Shown: positions 37,755-47,541 of the stretch, piece by piece
Numbering within the stretch: the first letter of the stretch is position 1
How the letters are laid out: every line of letters starts with the position of its first letter
Assembly (NCBI RefSeq): GCF_000698125.1
Contig: NZ_BAXA01000011.1
Span: 1-64,000 of the forward strand
DNA: 64,000 nucleotides
Direction of reading: 5' to 3'
Origin: Geomicrobium sp. JCM 19038
GTDB taxonomy: Bacteria > Bacillota > Bacilli > Bacillales > Marinococcaceae
Translations under genes and position numbers: made by a program
The notes under the pieces: generated by a model
What the model was told of the DNA's origin: nothing
Database searches by the model: none
What the model saw: the letters and a program-made list of their open reading frames with translations, nothing else

Positions 37755-38369
37755 CCGATCCTTCAGACCTAGTGCAATTGCTGAGAAGTGTATTTGAACA
37801 TCAATTGCATAGCATTGATGTTTACGGAAGTATCTCAAGAGAAAAATAGGATTGAGCATAAAACTAGTAAACTTCTTGAAGGTAACTTTGTAATAAAGAA
37901 AGTTGATTACGATATTATAGAATTAATCGATGTCGTAGATCCAGACAAGTATTATGAGTGGGGATTTTGGTTAAGGCACATGTGCTATTGTATACACGGT
38001 AAAGATCTATCACTAAAATTCCCGACAATGAAACCTAATCGCATGATTAGTCGAGCACTTAATAAGGACCTAGTTCCTACAATCAATGAATAGATACAGG
38101 AATTAAAAAGCGGTAAAGAGTTATCAATCGTTAAAAAACGTAGTATCCTAAAGAAATTAATCTGAGGAGCATATTTAACGGTAAATGTACAAGATGAAAG
38201 CGGGTCGACAAGAACAAGCGAGAATTTAGCCATTCTATCTCTATATTTCCCGAATGAAGCAATTGTTGAAGAACTTCACTTATTTTATGGAACAGAAGGC
38301 GTGTTGGACAATGACATGTTCTTTCACGTGCTTCAAAGATATAAGGTATGGTTTGAGAAGCAGCACTAA
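37755..38369 (+). pseudogene. decayed MNT-type nucleotidyltransferase
   Basis: One frame from 37788 to 38369 reads as protein but has a TAG at 38091 and a TGA at about 38163. The stretch before it, in another frame (37755 on), gives LLRSVFEHQLHSIDVYGSISRE, matching the hG-S-x-x-R-[GE] motif of minimal nucleotidyltransferases. The later HGKDLSLKFPTMKPN also suits that family. Parts of the active site (D-x-D) are missing. True decay fits better than sequencing error because of the in-frame stops. 37563-37754 holds nothing else. Confidence 0.5.
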
Positions 38370-38402
38370 ACAACAAAAATTCGTTTAATTAGGAGGTTTC
38401 GT

Positions 38403-38717
38403 ATGCGTAAGTCACAGACCCTTATTCTACTACTTATTTTATTGGTAGGCTGTAGTAACAGCGAGCTCACAAGTTACTCAGGAACAATTACAGAAATAAT
38501 AGACGGGGACACTGGCTACGAGCGTGTAACGGTTGAAGGGTTGAATGGTGGAGATGAAGACACAATTATTTTTATCGTTCCAAATGATGTAAATGAAGGT
38601 GTCGAAGTAGGGAATAAGATCTCTGTCTATTACGACCCGGATGCGTTTAGAGAAGATTCGTTACCGCCGACACAAGATGGTGTTGAGAGAATCGAAGTAT
38701 ATGTTGAAAGGAATTAA
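38403..38717 (+). CDS. small lipoprotein
   Basis: 104 residues with signal ending L-V-G-C and an acidic mature domain of about 85 residues with alternating beta strands (SYSGTITEIIDGDTG; GNKISVYYDPDAF), suggestive of an OB-like small domain as in DUF3221 lipoproteins. TTAGGAGG precedes the ATG. Exact family not certain. Confidence 0.6.
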   Translation: MRKSQTLILLLILLVGCSNSELTSYSGTITEIIDGDTGYERVTVEGLNGGDEDTIIFIVPNDVNEGVEVGNKISVYYDPDAFREDSLPPTQDGVERIEVYVERN

Positions 38718-38867
38718 AATAGCACTGGCTATGGTTAAACAAAGAGGTTGGCGTTGGCTACAAAGAAGTGCTAAATTAGTTATTTGATAACTCCACGAAA
38801 TGATACCTAAATTAATGATGAGTGCGATCATAGTTACTGGAGTAGAAGTTCACAAGGAGCCGTTTAT

Positions 38868-40633
38868 ATGAATAATGAAAAGAAGACCTCCTACTATACC
38901 GAGCGATACCGTCCTCAGTATCATTTTTCAACGCCTGAGGGGAATTTAGCAGATCCTAATGGTCTTGTCTATTATAAGAATCACTATCATCTTTTTCACC
39001 AAAAAGATGGCAATTGGGCGCATGCAGTTAGTAAAGACTTGTTGCATTGGAACCACCTTCCGATTGCATTGGAACACGATGAATTAGGTCAAGCGTTATC
39101 CGGTAGTATCATCGTAGACAGAAGTGATTGCTCGGGGTTGTTTAATGGTGGAGAAGGGTTACTCGCTTTTTACACGAGTACTGCTGGGGGAGAAGCACAG
39201 TCTTTAGCATATAGCACAGATGAAGGAGTAACATGGCAACGATATAAGAAAAATCCAATTATCGAAAACCCTGGCATAAAAGATTTTCGTGATCCTAAAG
39301 TAATATGGCATGAACCGACGAATCATTGGGTAATGGTCGTTTCCACAGATCAGACGGTGACCTTTTATCGATCAAAGAACTTTGTAGACTGGACGTACAC
39401 TAGTCAATTTGGAATGAAAGAAGGATTGCATGCCGCGGTGTGGGAATGTCCAGACCTATTTTCTTTGCCTATTGATGGACGTCAAGAAGAGCAGAAGTGG
39501 GTGCTGCATGTGAGTGTTGGCGATAACGATGAAACGAAAGGGTCGACTGCACAGTATTTTATCGGGGAATTTGATGGTCGAATTTTTCATAATCACAATG
39601 ATTCGAGCGAGGTACTGATCACAGATTTCGGACAAGATTTTTATGCAGCGCAAACGTTTTCCCACCTTTCTTCTCGTACAATTTGGCTTGGTTGGATGGC
39701 GAATTGGCGCTACCCTTATCAATCGCCAACATCCCCGTGGATGGGGGCAATGTCGTTTCCTAGAGATTGAGTCTAAAAACAAATGATCAAAACCAATTAC
39801 GTTTAGTCCAGCAACCAATTTCAGAGCTTGATATCATTAAATCAAAACGTAGGTTATTTAAAGAGTTTGTAGTTGAACAGAAACCACTTGCTCTTGATTT
39901 TAACGGTACTAATTATATGTTAGAAGCTACAATTTTATGGGAGGATCTTCGTGAGTTTGGTCTACGACTTCGACATGGAGATGGTGTCGAAACCTTAGTA
40001 GGTGTAGATGTTGAGTATGACAAGGTATTTGTTGATCGTACGAATGCTGGAATGAAAACGATTATTGATCGAAATGGGGTGGCGTTTCCATTCGGACAAC
40101 GTTATGAAACGAACTATGACGCAAGTAAAGGAAGCATTGAGTTGTGTGTGTTAGTAGATGAATCTTCCATTGAAGTATTTGTTCAAAAAGGCTTGAAAGT
40201 CTTCACGTCGCTGATTTACACTGAACCGACGAATGATGGAATTGAATGGTATGCAGAAGATGGTGCGATTATAGTCCAAGACTTAATGATTACTTATCTT
40301 AAGAATACGTGGAGAGATAAGAGTCTTGGCTATGACCGATTGGTTACAAATGTTGAACGCGTGACATTACAAGAAGGGGAAACGACACAGCTGCTTACAG
40401 AGCTCAAACCAGATGAAGTAGAAAGTCAGTATGGGCAAATACAATGGGAGAGTTCCAATAAAGACATTGCAACCATTCAACAAACGAACGGACGAGAGTG
40501 TTTGTTGGAAGGCGTAAAAGAGGGAGAGGGAATGGTTTCTGTTAAAGAACTATGCTCGGGACTTTCAAAGAATATCAACGTCACTGTTCATTTGAAGCCA
40601 ACACTTGCTGAGCGTATAAAGCAATGGTTTTAA
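38868..40633 (+). CDS. GH32 fructosidase with Ig-like C-terminus (frameshifted)
   Basis: About 588 residues joined. GH32 five-blade propeller: nucleophile Asp in NLADPNG (normally W-[MIL]-N-D-P-N-G), transition-state Asp in FRDPKV, and acid/base Glu in WECPDLF. A GH32 C-terminal beta-sandwich follows, then about 90 residues like a Big_2 domain (VTLQEGETTQLL; WESSNKDIATI). Hydrolyses levan, inulin or sucrose. No signal peptide is visible, although Ig-type domains usually mark secreted forms. One base is missing at about 39764 (AGAGATTGAG for AGAGAATTGAG). AAGGAGCCG precedes the ATG. Confidence 0.82.
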
Positions 40634-40929
40634 GATTATTAGGGTATAGGATACCTCAGTGAGTCTATTGGTACCATGTCATGAAGAGCAGTCCAACAAT
40701 GGATAGATTACTTTCTTTATTAAAATGTAGAAGAGGTGTGTATACAATTAGGCAATATCTTGTAAAGCTATGCTGCCTATAATTGTCTATGCCTAACGTT
40801 TTACCTATTTAAGAAACCCTTACTGTGCATTGAACGATCACGTTTAACAAAAAATTAGGTCGAGTCTTAACTGAAATGCCCAATACTAAAAGCGAATAAT
40901 AAAAAGTCTTAAATTAGTAAAATCCGAAT
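40634..40929 (+). other. gene-free stretch
   Basis: About 300 AT-rich bases after the GH32 gene. No coding region or clear regulatory site is seen. Confidence 0.55.
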
Positions 40930-40973
40930 AAAAACTAACCATTCTAATTGTAGAATGGTTAGTTTTTATTTTT
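40930..40973. terminator. bidirectional terminator
   Basis: A perfect 17-bp stem (40930-40946 with 40951-40967), 4-base loop, with Ts on the plus side and As on the left. It ends the siderophore operon on the minus strand and any plus-strand transcript. Confidence 0.9.
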
Positions 40974-41007
40974 TTGTTTTTAAAATACTTTTGTATCATC
41001 CTCTTTT

Positions 41008-42976
41008 TTACAACCTCTTTATAATATATAAAATGTATGGAGCACCGATTAAGGCAACCAATAATCCAGAAGGAATCTCTTTAGGGAATAGTAAGAACCG
41101 GCTTAAAAAATCAGCTGTTACGAGCAACATCCCTCCAATGGCTATTGAAGCTGGTATAACACGGTGATTTTTGTGCCGACTAACCCTCTTGCTGCATGAG
41201 GGGCAAGTAATCCAATAAAGCCAATAGCGCCTACGACAGCTACGGTAGCACTTCCGATGATGACAGCAAGGATTATTGTTCCTATACGCATTAATTTGAC
41301 ATTTAGACCTAATCCAGTGGACACCTGTTGGTGAAGACCTAAAAGATCTAGTTCTTTTGATAACCAATACGAAATTGGTACTAAAAGAATGAGAATAAAA
41401 ACTAAGAAGTATACGTTTTGCCAATTCATACCGTAGGTGCTTCCTGCAAGCCACAATAAAGCTGGAGCTACACCAATCGTTGCTTTTACCGTTAGAATTT
41501 GAATAATCCCAGACCCAACAGCGGAAACGGCTACTCCCATTAAAGCGAGTGAGATGGGTTCCCAATCAGAACGTTTGTTGCCAGTAGAATCGTAACAATT
41601 GCTAGCGTCGATCCAATTACAGCACCGATAGGCACAAAAGCAAACGATAAAGTCGGAAAGAGAACGATGATGGTAAGTGCTCCCGCACCCCCACCAGATG
41701 TGATGCCTAGGATGGAAGGGTCTCCTAGGGGATTTCGTAGAACACTTTGAAGGAGTACACCACAAAGTGCAAGAAGTGCTCCGATCAGAAACGCCGTAAG
41801 TACCCGAGGCCACCGATACCGTAAGGCGAACTCTTGAAAAAGAGAACCAGAAATTAAGTCTTGTACAGAATCAAAGTTTCCGCCACCATACATCAGTGAC
41901 AATAGTGCTACCCCAAGGGTCATGAAAATCAAAGCTCCATAAAGCACAGGTAAAGGAAGTGAAGATTCTCTTCCATTTAATGTAATCTTGCTCGATGTAT
42001 ACCTTCTTCCCATTCGATACGCCAAGTACATAAGCCAAGGTCCGCCTACGATTGCGGTCATCGCACCTACTGGAATTTCCCCACCAGATTGTATGAAGCG
42101 TGCTAAAGCATCTGCTGCGATGAGTAAGAAGGCTCCCCAAACAAATGTATGGACAAACTGTTCACGATGCCCTTTAATACCAAGAAGTCGCACAATATGA
42201 GGAGCCATTAAACCGATGAATCCAATCGGTCCGACGACACTGACTGTTGCCGCAGCAAGTGTAATGGCTAAGATCCACCCGATTATTTTTACTCGTTCGG
42301 TAGCAAGTCCAAGCCCGGTAGCGCCCTCATCCCCTAGTAATAGAAGATCAAAGCTTTTGCCAATGTAAAGAAGCAACATGCCCGTGGTTAGAATAAATGG
42401 TAAAGCAAACTGTACTCCTGCCCAATTGTTTTGAATTAAAGTACCTGCTCCCCATAAGAACAGCCCGTTTGTTTCTTGTTCATACATTAGTTGGAGTCCG
42501 CTAGTAATTGCACTGAAGAGTAATGTAATAATCATGCCAGTAAGTGCAACCTTAACAGGCTCCATTCCCCGTCCGACGAGCAAAAAGACAAGGATGGCCG
42601 CAGTGCAAGATCCAATAAATGCAAAGAGAAATGGAAAATTCGCTGCTACTGTTGGAAAGAAAATAGCGCCAGCAGACACAAAAAGAAAAGCACCTGCGTT
42701 AATGCCTAGCGTACCTGCGGACGCCAGTGGATTGCGAGTTAGTGTCTGTAAAAGGAGACCTGCCATTGCAAGTGCTCCTCCTGCTAAGATTCCAATTGCT
42801 AGGCGTGGAAGCCGAATACCAAACAAAATCGCTTGCAATCTTTCATCTGTCCATGATGTGAGTAGAACGTCCGTCCAAGTGTAGTCAGCCTGGCCTTGAG
42901 TTAAATGTACAAGCGACACAAGAAAGAGTAAAAAGATACCGAGTAGCAATAATCTAAGTTGTTGAAACTGAAACAT
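41008..42976 (-). CDS. siderophore ABC permease, fused FhuB type (two frameshifts)
   Basis: About 655 residues when joined: two FecCD permease halves in one chain, as in FhuB. Each half has the GxxxQxxxRNPLAxPxxLG-like box (LLLQTLTRNPLASAGTLG; LLQSVLRNPLGDPSILG) and GFIGL-[LM]-APH. Breaks are at A3 near 41573 (needs A4, giving T-K-R-S-D-W-E-P) and at T5 at 41168-41172 on the plus strand (needs six, giving G-T-K-N-H-R-V-I-P). Imports an Fe3+-siderophore with the lipoprotein encoded just upstream; no ATPase gene lies nearby, so one from elsewhere must serve. Confidence 0.85.
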
Positions 42977-42977
42977 A

Positions 42978-43957
42978 TTAGTTCTCTTCTAATACAGCAA
43001 CGGTACGTTCAACGAGTGTTTTGGCAGCTAAGGGACCACCGTAAGGCCACGTGTCTCCGCCTAAAGCAAACACATTGTTTTCTTGTACAAAGGTTAAATC
43101 ATTCCATACGGCGTTGTCGCTTAAATGGTCTTCAAAGATATTGTCACTATCTTGTACGATATGCATAAAGTTAGATTCTTCAATTTTTGTTAATTCTTCT
43201 ACACCAACAGTCGCAAATCCAGCTGATTCAAAACTGCCAGAATCATAGGCGTTTGTAAGACCAATATTTTCTAGAATTTTGACAGCAAGGGCATTAGGGT
43301 TCGACAGACGAAATACAGGTGCCTGATTATCGGTATAACCCATGGCAAGAGTAAATTCTGTCGTATCCAAAGATAATTGGTCTATCGTGTTGTTCGCTTC
43401 TGTATAAATCGTTTCTAAATCTTCTAGTACTTCTTCTGCTGCATTAACCTGATCTACTGCCTTGGCAATCTCCATAAACGTATCTTCCATTTCTTCATAT
43501 TGATCTATGCCTTCTTCTTCCTCGGGATAGGGATTGTACGTTAGCGTCGGTGCAATGGTTTGTAACTCTTGCAATACACTCTCGGTACGGTTATCAAGCA
43601 TAATAATTAAATCGGGCTCAAGACCAGCAATGACTTCTAAATTAGGCTCTGTACGCAACCCAACGTCAACGACTTCATCTGATAACTCCGCATCAATATC
43701 TACCAAGTCTCAAACCCTTCGATATCGGCTACTCCTACTGGATCAATGCCAAGTGCAAGTAAATTTTCTGCATATAACCATTCTAAAGCGACGACTCGTT
43801 CGGGTACTTCATCTAGTACCTGTTCACCATAGATATCTTGCACAACGATTGAATCTTCGGATGTTTCCGTCGTATTGTCTGCTTCTGATGTTGCATCACA
43901 AGCAACTAGACTTAAAGTTAAAATTCCGACCGCAATACAAGTATGTTGTTTTCTCAT
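42978..43957 (-). CDS. siderophore-binding lipoprotein (frameshifted)
   Basis: About 326 residues. Lipoprotein signal ending L-V-A-C, then a FhuD/FecB-type binding fold (PERVVALEWLYAENLLALGIDPVG; PDLIIMLDNRTE). The ATG at 43957 is chosen because it opens the signal peptide; the open frame starts earlier. Coding-strand TT near 43713 should be TTT, giving F-E-T-L-V-D-I-D. First gene of a Fur-controlled operon with the fused permease, whose start lies one base past its stop. Confidence 0.85.
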
Positions 43958-43980
43958 ATGTACACCCCAGTAATTAATAT

Positions 43981-43995
43981 TGATAATCATTATCA
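43981..43995 (-). promoter_or_regulatory. Fur box
   Basis: TGATAATCATTATCA is a perfect 7-1-7 inverted repeat, the Bacillus Fur operator. It lies 24 bases before the binding-protein start and predicts repression by Fur-Fe2+, so the operon turns on in iron starvation. Confidence 0.9.
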
Positions 43996-44148
43996 ATTAT
44001 ACATTTTTAGTTGGGAAAAGCAATTCCATTATTTTTTGTGAAAGAGAATGTAAATCATAGGGTGTAGGTTAGGTCAGTGTGAACAAAGTTTATTGCACCA
44101 ATGTGGGTACGACGTATTTGAGTTCAATGCCAGTGATATACACAAATA

Positions 44149-44176
44149 AACCCCACCTGTATGAAAGGTGAGGGTT
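44149..44176 (-). terminator. terminator-like hairpin after the DUF2178-like gene
   Basis: A 10-bp stem with one bulge (AACCCTCACCT with AGGTGGGGTT), then TTATTTG on the minus strand. Confidence 0.5.
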
Positions 44177-44215
44177 CGATTTAAGAAAAACATGTCTTGA
44201 AACTTTTTTAAAGAA

Positions 44216-44662
44216 TTATGACGTATACGCACGCTGCCAAGCAACAGCATAAACAAGAATTTGAGAAATTGGAAAGATCAACATGATTACGATTGGATAG
44301 TACGGAAAAGACTCCGAAATAAATGGGTACAAAAGCATAAGGATTGTAATGAAAGGAAAACTATAGAAGATGCTGATATAAGCGAATCGTGTTGCTTTAG
44401 AAGTAATAAATTGTTCACGCTCGTCGTTTTCTTCAATTTCTGCTGGAAAAAGTAAGGATTTATTTTTCTTTTTATAAATCATGAATGTAATGAGTGAAAA
44501 TAAACTAAAAAGCAAGAATGGTAATAAGTTTAAAGATGCAGACCAAGGTGGGTTTAACCCTTGTGAAGCGATCAATTGAGTGAATTGATAAAATTCAATT
44601 AACGACCAACCGAACAAAATGATAATTCCCACGGAGCTGAAAACTCCCCAAAACAATTTCAT
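44216..44662 (-). CDS. DUF2178-like membrane protein
   Basis: 148 residues with four membrane segments. The cytoplasmic E-x-D-E-R-E-Q-F-I-x-x-K-A loop between segments 2 and 3 is typical of DUF2178 proteins, which are regularly encoded next to a small YozG-type HTH regulator, as here. Start overlaps the HTH stop (ATGA). Function unknown. Confidence 0.65.
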   Translation of the reverse strand: MKLFWGVFSSVGIIILFGWSLIEFYQFTQLIASQGLNPPWSASLNLLPFLLFSLFSLITFMIYKKKNKSLLFPAEIEENDEREQFITSKATRFAYISIFYSFPFITILMLLYPFISESFPYYPIVIMLIFPISQILVYAVAWQRAYTS

Positions 44663-44867
44663 TGTTCTTCCTCCTCAATCGTAAAGATTTCTTCTACTTG
44701 AGATTCAAAAACGTTCGCAATTTGCATGGCGAGTAAAAGAGATGGGGTGTAACTGCCTTTCTCCAGGGCAACAATAGTTTGCCTAGTGACATTTACCGAT
44801 TTAGCTAGCTTCTCTTGTGTGAGGCTATGTCTAGCCTCATTTCTTTGACTCGATTGTTTATTTTCAT
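44659..44867 (-). CDS. small HTH regulator, XRE/YozG-like (frameshifted)
   Basis: About 69 residues when joined. HTH_3 fold: MKINNRVKEMR, then L-T-Q-E-K-L-A-K-S-V-N-V-T-R-Q-T-I-V-A-L-E, and an acidic C-terminus ending EEEEQ. One base is missing after ATGAGGCT (about 44838); as written translation stops at once after K-R-S. Co-translated with the DUF2178-like gene, probably controlling it. Confidence 0.68.
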
Positions 44868-45045
44868 ATGATCACCTTAGTTACAATGTAAACTCAACCT
44901 TACAATATGTCAAGTTGAGTTTACATGCGATTGTGCTTTTGAATGTTAATTAATAAATTGTGGTATCTTTTTACTGTGTATGGTGAACCTCACTGTGAAG
45001 TTGAGGGTGTTTGTGACAGTACAAGAATGTAAGGAAGGGCTGTTT

Positions 45046-45372
45046 ATGAGAAGAATCACAACAATATCGACGACTTTAATTGTATTTCTTGGATTGTTAG
45101 TCGCTTGTGGAAACAATGATGAGGGTGCAACAAATTTCTTTGAAGAAAATAGAAATGAATGGCCTGAGTTAACTGTGATCGAGGATCAAATTGGCTCGGA
45201 TTTTGAAGAGGTCAATGTGGAAAATGATAAAGGTAACAGTCGGGTACTCCTTTACGAAAATGATGGGAATGCAGAATATAAATCAATCTATATTCTAGAT
45301 GAAGAACGTTTGAAAATTATTAGCATTGGGGAGAATGGCGAAGGACAAATTTATAATGAGGTCATTCGTTAA
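45046..45372 (+). CDS. small lipoprotein
   Basis: 108 residues starting MRRITTIST, with a signal ending L-V-A-C and an acidic mature part. The open frame begins at 44980, but AAGGAAGGGC sits before the ATG at 45046 and that start opens the signal peptide. No domain recognised. A hairpin terminator follows. Confidence 0.58.
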   Translation: MRRITTISTTLIVFLGLLVACGNNDEGATNFFEENRNEWPELTVIEDQIGSDFEEVNVENDKGNSRVLLYENDGNAEYKSIYILDEERLKIISIGENGEGQIYNEVIR

Positions 45373-45414
45373 CGAAGTTTAGTGAAGGGTTTCCTGCTAA
45401 GTTAGAAAGTACGG

Positions 45415-45452
45415 ACACAAAATAGGTGAAAGCACCTTTTTGTGTTTTTTAT
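45415..45452 (+). terminator. terminator of the lipoprotein gene
   Basis: Stem ACACAAA-AGGTG with CACCT-TTTGTGT (one mismatch), 4-base loop, then TTTTTT. Confidence 0.72.
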
Positions 45453-45484
45453 GCAAGTGATTAAAGTTATGACGCTGAAAATTC

Positions 45485-45640
45485 TAGTCAGCATGCATGA
45501 TAATAAAGCATTGAATGTTCTTCAAGTGAAGCCTGTAGTGATGATCTACAGATTGACTATGGTACGAATGGCATTATTTTGGTGTAAATGATGACTTATA
45601 AATTAGAAGTTATTCGTAATAAAATCATGCTTAAGTGTGA
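45485..45640 (+). pseudogene. relic of an MBL-fold hydrolase gene
   Basis: This non-coding stretch aligns by eye with the intact MBL gene about 1.2 kb downstream. Shared phrases include TCAGCATGCA, AAAGCATTGAATGTTC and GTGAATGA-like wording (GTGTAAATGATG), in the same order. It covers the part around the HxHxDH metal motif, which is ruined, and has stops in all frames. It looks like a decayed tandem duplicate. Confidence 0.6.
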
Positions 45641-45669
45641 GTTGTTTCAGTATGTACAAGTTTTAATTT

Positions 45670-45789
45670 GCAGATGGACCAGTCTTATCATCCATACATC
45701 CTAATCGTCAGGGTTAAAATGATAGATTAGAGGATCCTGAACGTATACAACCTGGACTTGAGTTATGGATTACACGTCTATTTTCGTGA
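45670..45789 (+). pseudogene. C-terminal relic, possibly GFA-family
   Basis: 40 codons read ADGPVLSSIHPNRQG, a TAA, then NDRLEDPERIQPGLELWITRLFS and TGA. The D-x-x-P-E-x-[IV]-x-P and L-W-I-x-R end recalls the last part of glutathione-dependent formaldehyde-activating (GFA) family proteins, but the match is loose. No start or N-terminal part remains. Confidence 0.3.
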
Positions 45790-45873
45790 TTTTCACCTCC
45801 TCTAAACTTGAGTCTAAGGTTCATTTTTAGTAACCATGATATGTGATAGATTCGTAGACGGAGGTGTTAAAGC

Positions 45874-46314
45874 ATGAAACAATTTTTACTTTCGTTTACG
45901 TCTTTGGCGCTGATCGGTGTATTTGGAATAAATGATGCCGATGCTGCTGAACAAGAAGAGGTTGCTGATCTTGTTAATGAGGAAAGAGAAGAGAGAGGTC
46001 TCGATCCTTTGGAATTGGATGAAGATTTATCGGAAGTTGCTCAAGTGAAATCTGAGGATATGAATGAGAACAACTACTTCAGCACGTGAGCCCGGTTTAT
46101 GGTTCGCCATTTGATGATGAGTGAATTTGGAATTGAGTACATGCGTGCAGCTGAAAATATTGCTATGGGACAACAGACTTCCGAACAAGTGATGGATGGT
46201 TGGATGAACTCAGACGGACACCGTCAAAACATCCTTGACCCAGAGCTTACTCATATCGGTGTTGGATATGAAGAAAACGGCAATTATTGGACTCAGATGT
46301 TTATTAGTGAATAA
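45874..46314 (+). CDS. secreted CAP-domain protein (frameshifted)
   Basis: About 147 residues joined. Signal peptide (MKQFLLSFTSLALIGVFG, cleavage near A-D-A-A), then a CAP/SCP domain: VNEERGL-like start, E-N-I-A-M-G and W-x-x-S-x-G-H-R-x-N-I-L with the cavity His. Two breaks: one base lost at about 46080 (needs S-H-V-S-P) and two at about 46113 (GATATGATG read as GATGATG). Related to B. subtilis YkwD; function unclear. GGAGGTG precedes the ATG. Confidence 0.72.
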
Positions 46315-46321
46315 CGTACCA

Positions 46322-46358
46322 AGCAGTTGAGAACAAGAAGTTCTCAACTGCTTTTTAT
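46322..46358 (+). terminator. terminator of the CAP gene
   Basis: 13-bp stem (46322-46334 with 46340-46352), loop AAGAA, followed by TTTTATTT. Confidence 0.88.
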
Positions 46359-46448
46359 TTATTTTCATGATCGATGTATGTGATCTTCTTGTTTGAATGT
46401 ATCGGTGAAGCTAATTTGAAACTGCACAAGGTGGTTCGGTCCTAGGTG

Positions 46449-46542
46449 TGATATACTTTACAAAAAGATAGGAGGTAACCGTCCAATGGTAAAACGATAC
46501 TAAACGAGAACCTACAACAATTTCATCAGCATGTAGGTTTTC
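46449..46542 (+). promoter_or_regulatory. leader with five-codon ORF and attenuator-like hairpin
   Basis: An extended -10 (TGATATACT, 46449-46457) is followed by AGGAGG at 46470 and a five-codon ORF M-V-K-R-Y (46486-46503). Six bases later comes an 8-bp stem (46509-46516 with 46532-46539) ending in TTTTCT. A strong ribosome site on such a short ORF before a hairpin suggests leader-peptide attenuation of the MBL gene at 46582. Alternatively it is a remnant of a lost gene. Confidence 0.4.
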
Positions 46543-46581
46543 TATAATTCTAATTATTTAATCAAATTATAGAGGAGATCT

Positions 46582-47448
46582 ATGATGCTAACTCAAATAA
46601 ATCAAAGCAATTATTATTTAGCGAATGATGACGCAAAAGAAAGACCAGCGTTAGGGTTGGTCTGTGGTGATAAGTATAGTCTAGTTATTGATGCTGGAAA
46701 TTCTGCTCAGCATGCACGAGACTTTTTAAGAGAAGTTAAAGCATTGAATGTTCCTCCGGTGAAATATGTCGTGATTACGCACGGTCATTGGGATCACTTT
46801 TTAGGGGTGAATGAGTTTGAAGATACTAGCATAATCGTAAATAGCCTTACAAATGAAACGATCAAACAGTGGCAAAGGTATTCATTTGATGATGACTCTC
46901 TACAAAGGTACAGAGATTCTAGTTTGATTACGGAGCAGTGTGTTGAAGTGATTAAGGATGAAATACCTGAGCGGGAGTCGTTTAAATTAGTCTCACCTGA
47001 CATTATTTTTCAGAATCAACTTACAATTGATCTAGGAAACAAAGTTTGTCTGCTTGAAACGATTAAGGGGACACATACCGATGATTCAACAATTGTATAC
47101 GTCCCCGACAATAAAGTCATTTATCTGGGCGATTGCGCTTATGGCACGACAACGAACTCTTTGTTCCATTATAAACAATCTCATTTATTACCTATGATTG
47201 AGAGCATTACAAAGTATGAAGCAACGTACTCACTACTCGGACACGAATCCATATGCGACCGAGATGAAATGAATGTATATTGGAACGAACTGACCGCTAC
47301 AAGCCGTGTCGTAGACTCGACTTCAATGGAGGAAGCTCTTGATTCTTTTAAGAAAGAATATCGTAGAGAACCGAATTCCAATGAAAAATTCTTTATAAAA
47401 GCGTTTGTGAATGACCGAAAGGTTCATTCAAACCGTGATAAGAGCTAA
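46582..47448 (+). CDS. MBL-fold metallo-hydrolase
   Basis: 288 residues. The zinc motif H-G-H-W-D-H (about residues 70-75), a distal H in G-T-H-T-D-D-S, D in L-G-D-C-A-Y and H in L-G-H-E-S complete the metallo-beta-lactamase ligand set. Substrate unknown; the family covers lactonases, thioesterases and beta-lactamases. AGAGGAGATCT precedes two ATGs. A decayed copy lies about 1.1 kb upstream. Confidence 0.8.
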   Translation: MMLTQINQSNYYLANDDAKERPALGLVCGDKYSLVIDAGNSAQHARDFLREVKALNVPPVKYVVITHGHWDHFLGVNEFEDTSIIVNSLTNETIKQWQRYSFDDDSLQRYRDSSLITEQCVEVIKDEIPERESFKLVSPDIIFQNQLTIDLGNKVCLLETIKGTHTDDSTIVYVPDNKVIYLGDCAYGTTTNSLFHYKQSHLLPMIESITKYEATYSLLGHESICDRDEMNVYWNELTATSRVVDSTSMEEALDSFKKEYRREPNSNEKFFIKAFVNDRKVHSNRDKS

Positions 47449-47458
47449 CATCTTTTAG

Positions 47459-47502
47459 GGCACAAGTCAGGAATAGCAACCTGCTTGTGTCTTTTTGTGT
47501 AA
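47459..47502 (+). repeat. repeated terminator element, copy A
   Basis: Hairpin GCACAAGTCAGG ... CCTGCTTGTGT then CTTTTTGTGTAAT. The same pattern recurs at 50193 and 54797, with a changed but still paired stem in one copy. It ends the MBL transcript. Confidence 0.7.
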
Positions 47503-47541
47503 TAAAGGATGAAGAAGATAAGATTGGAGGGTGAATAATAA

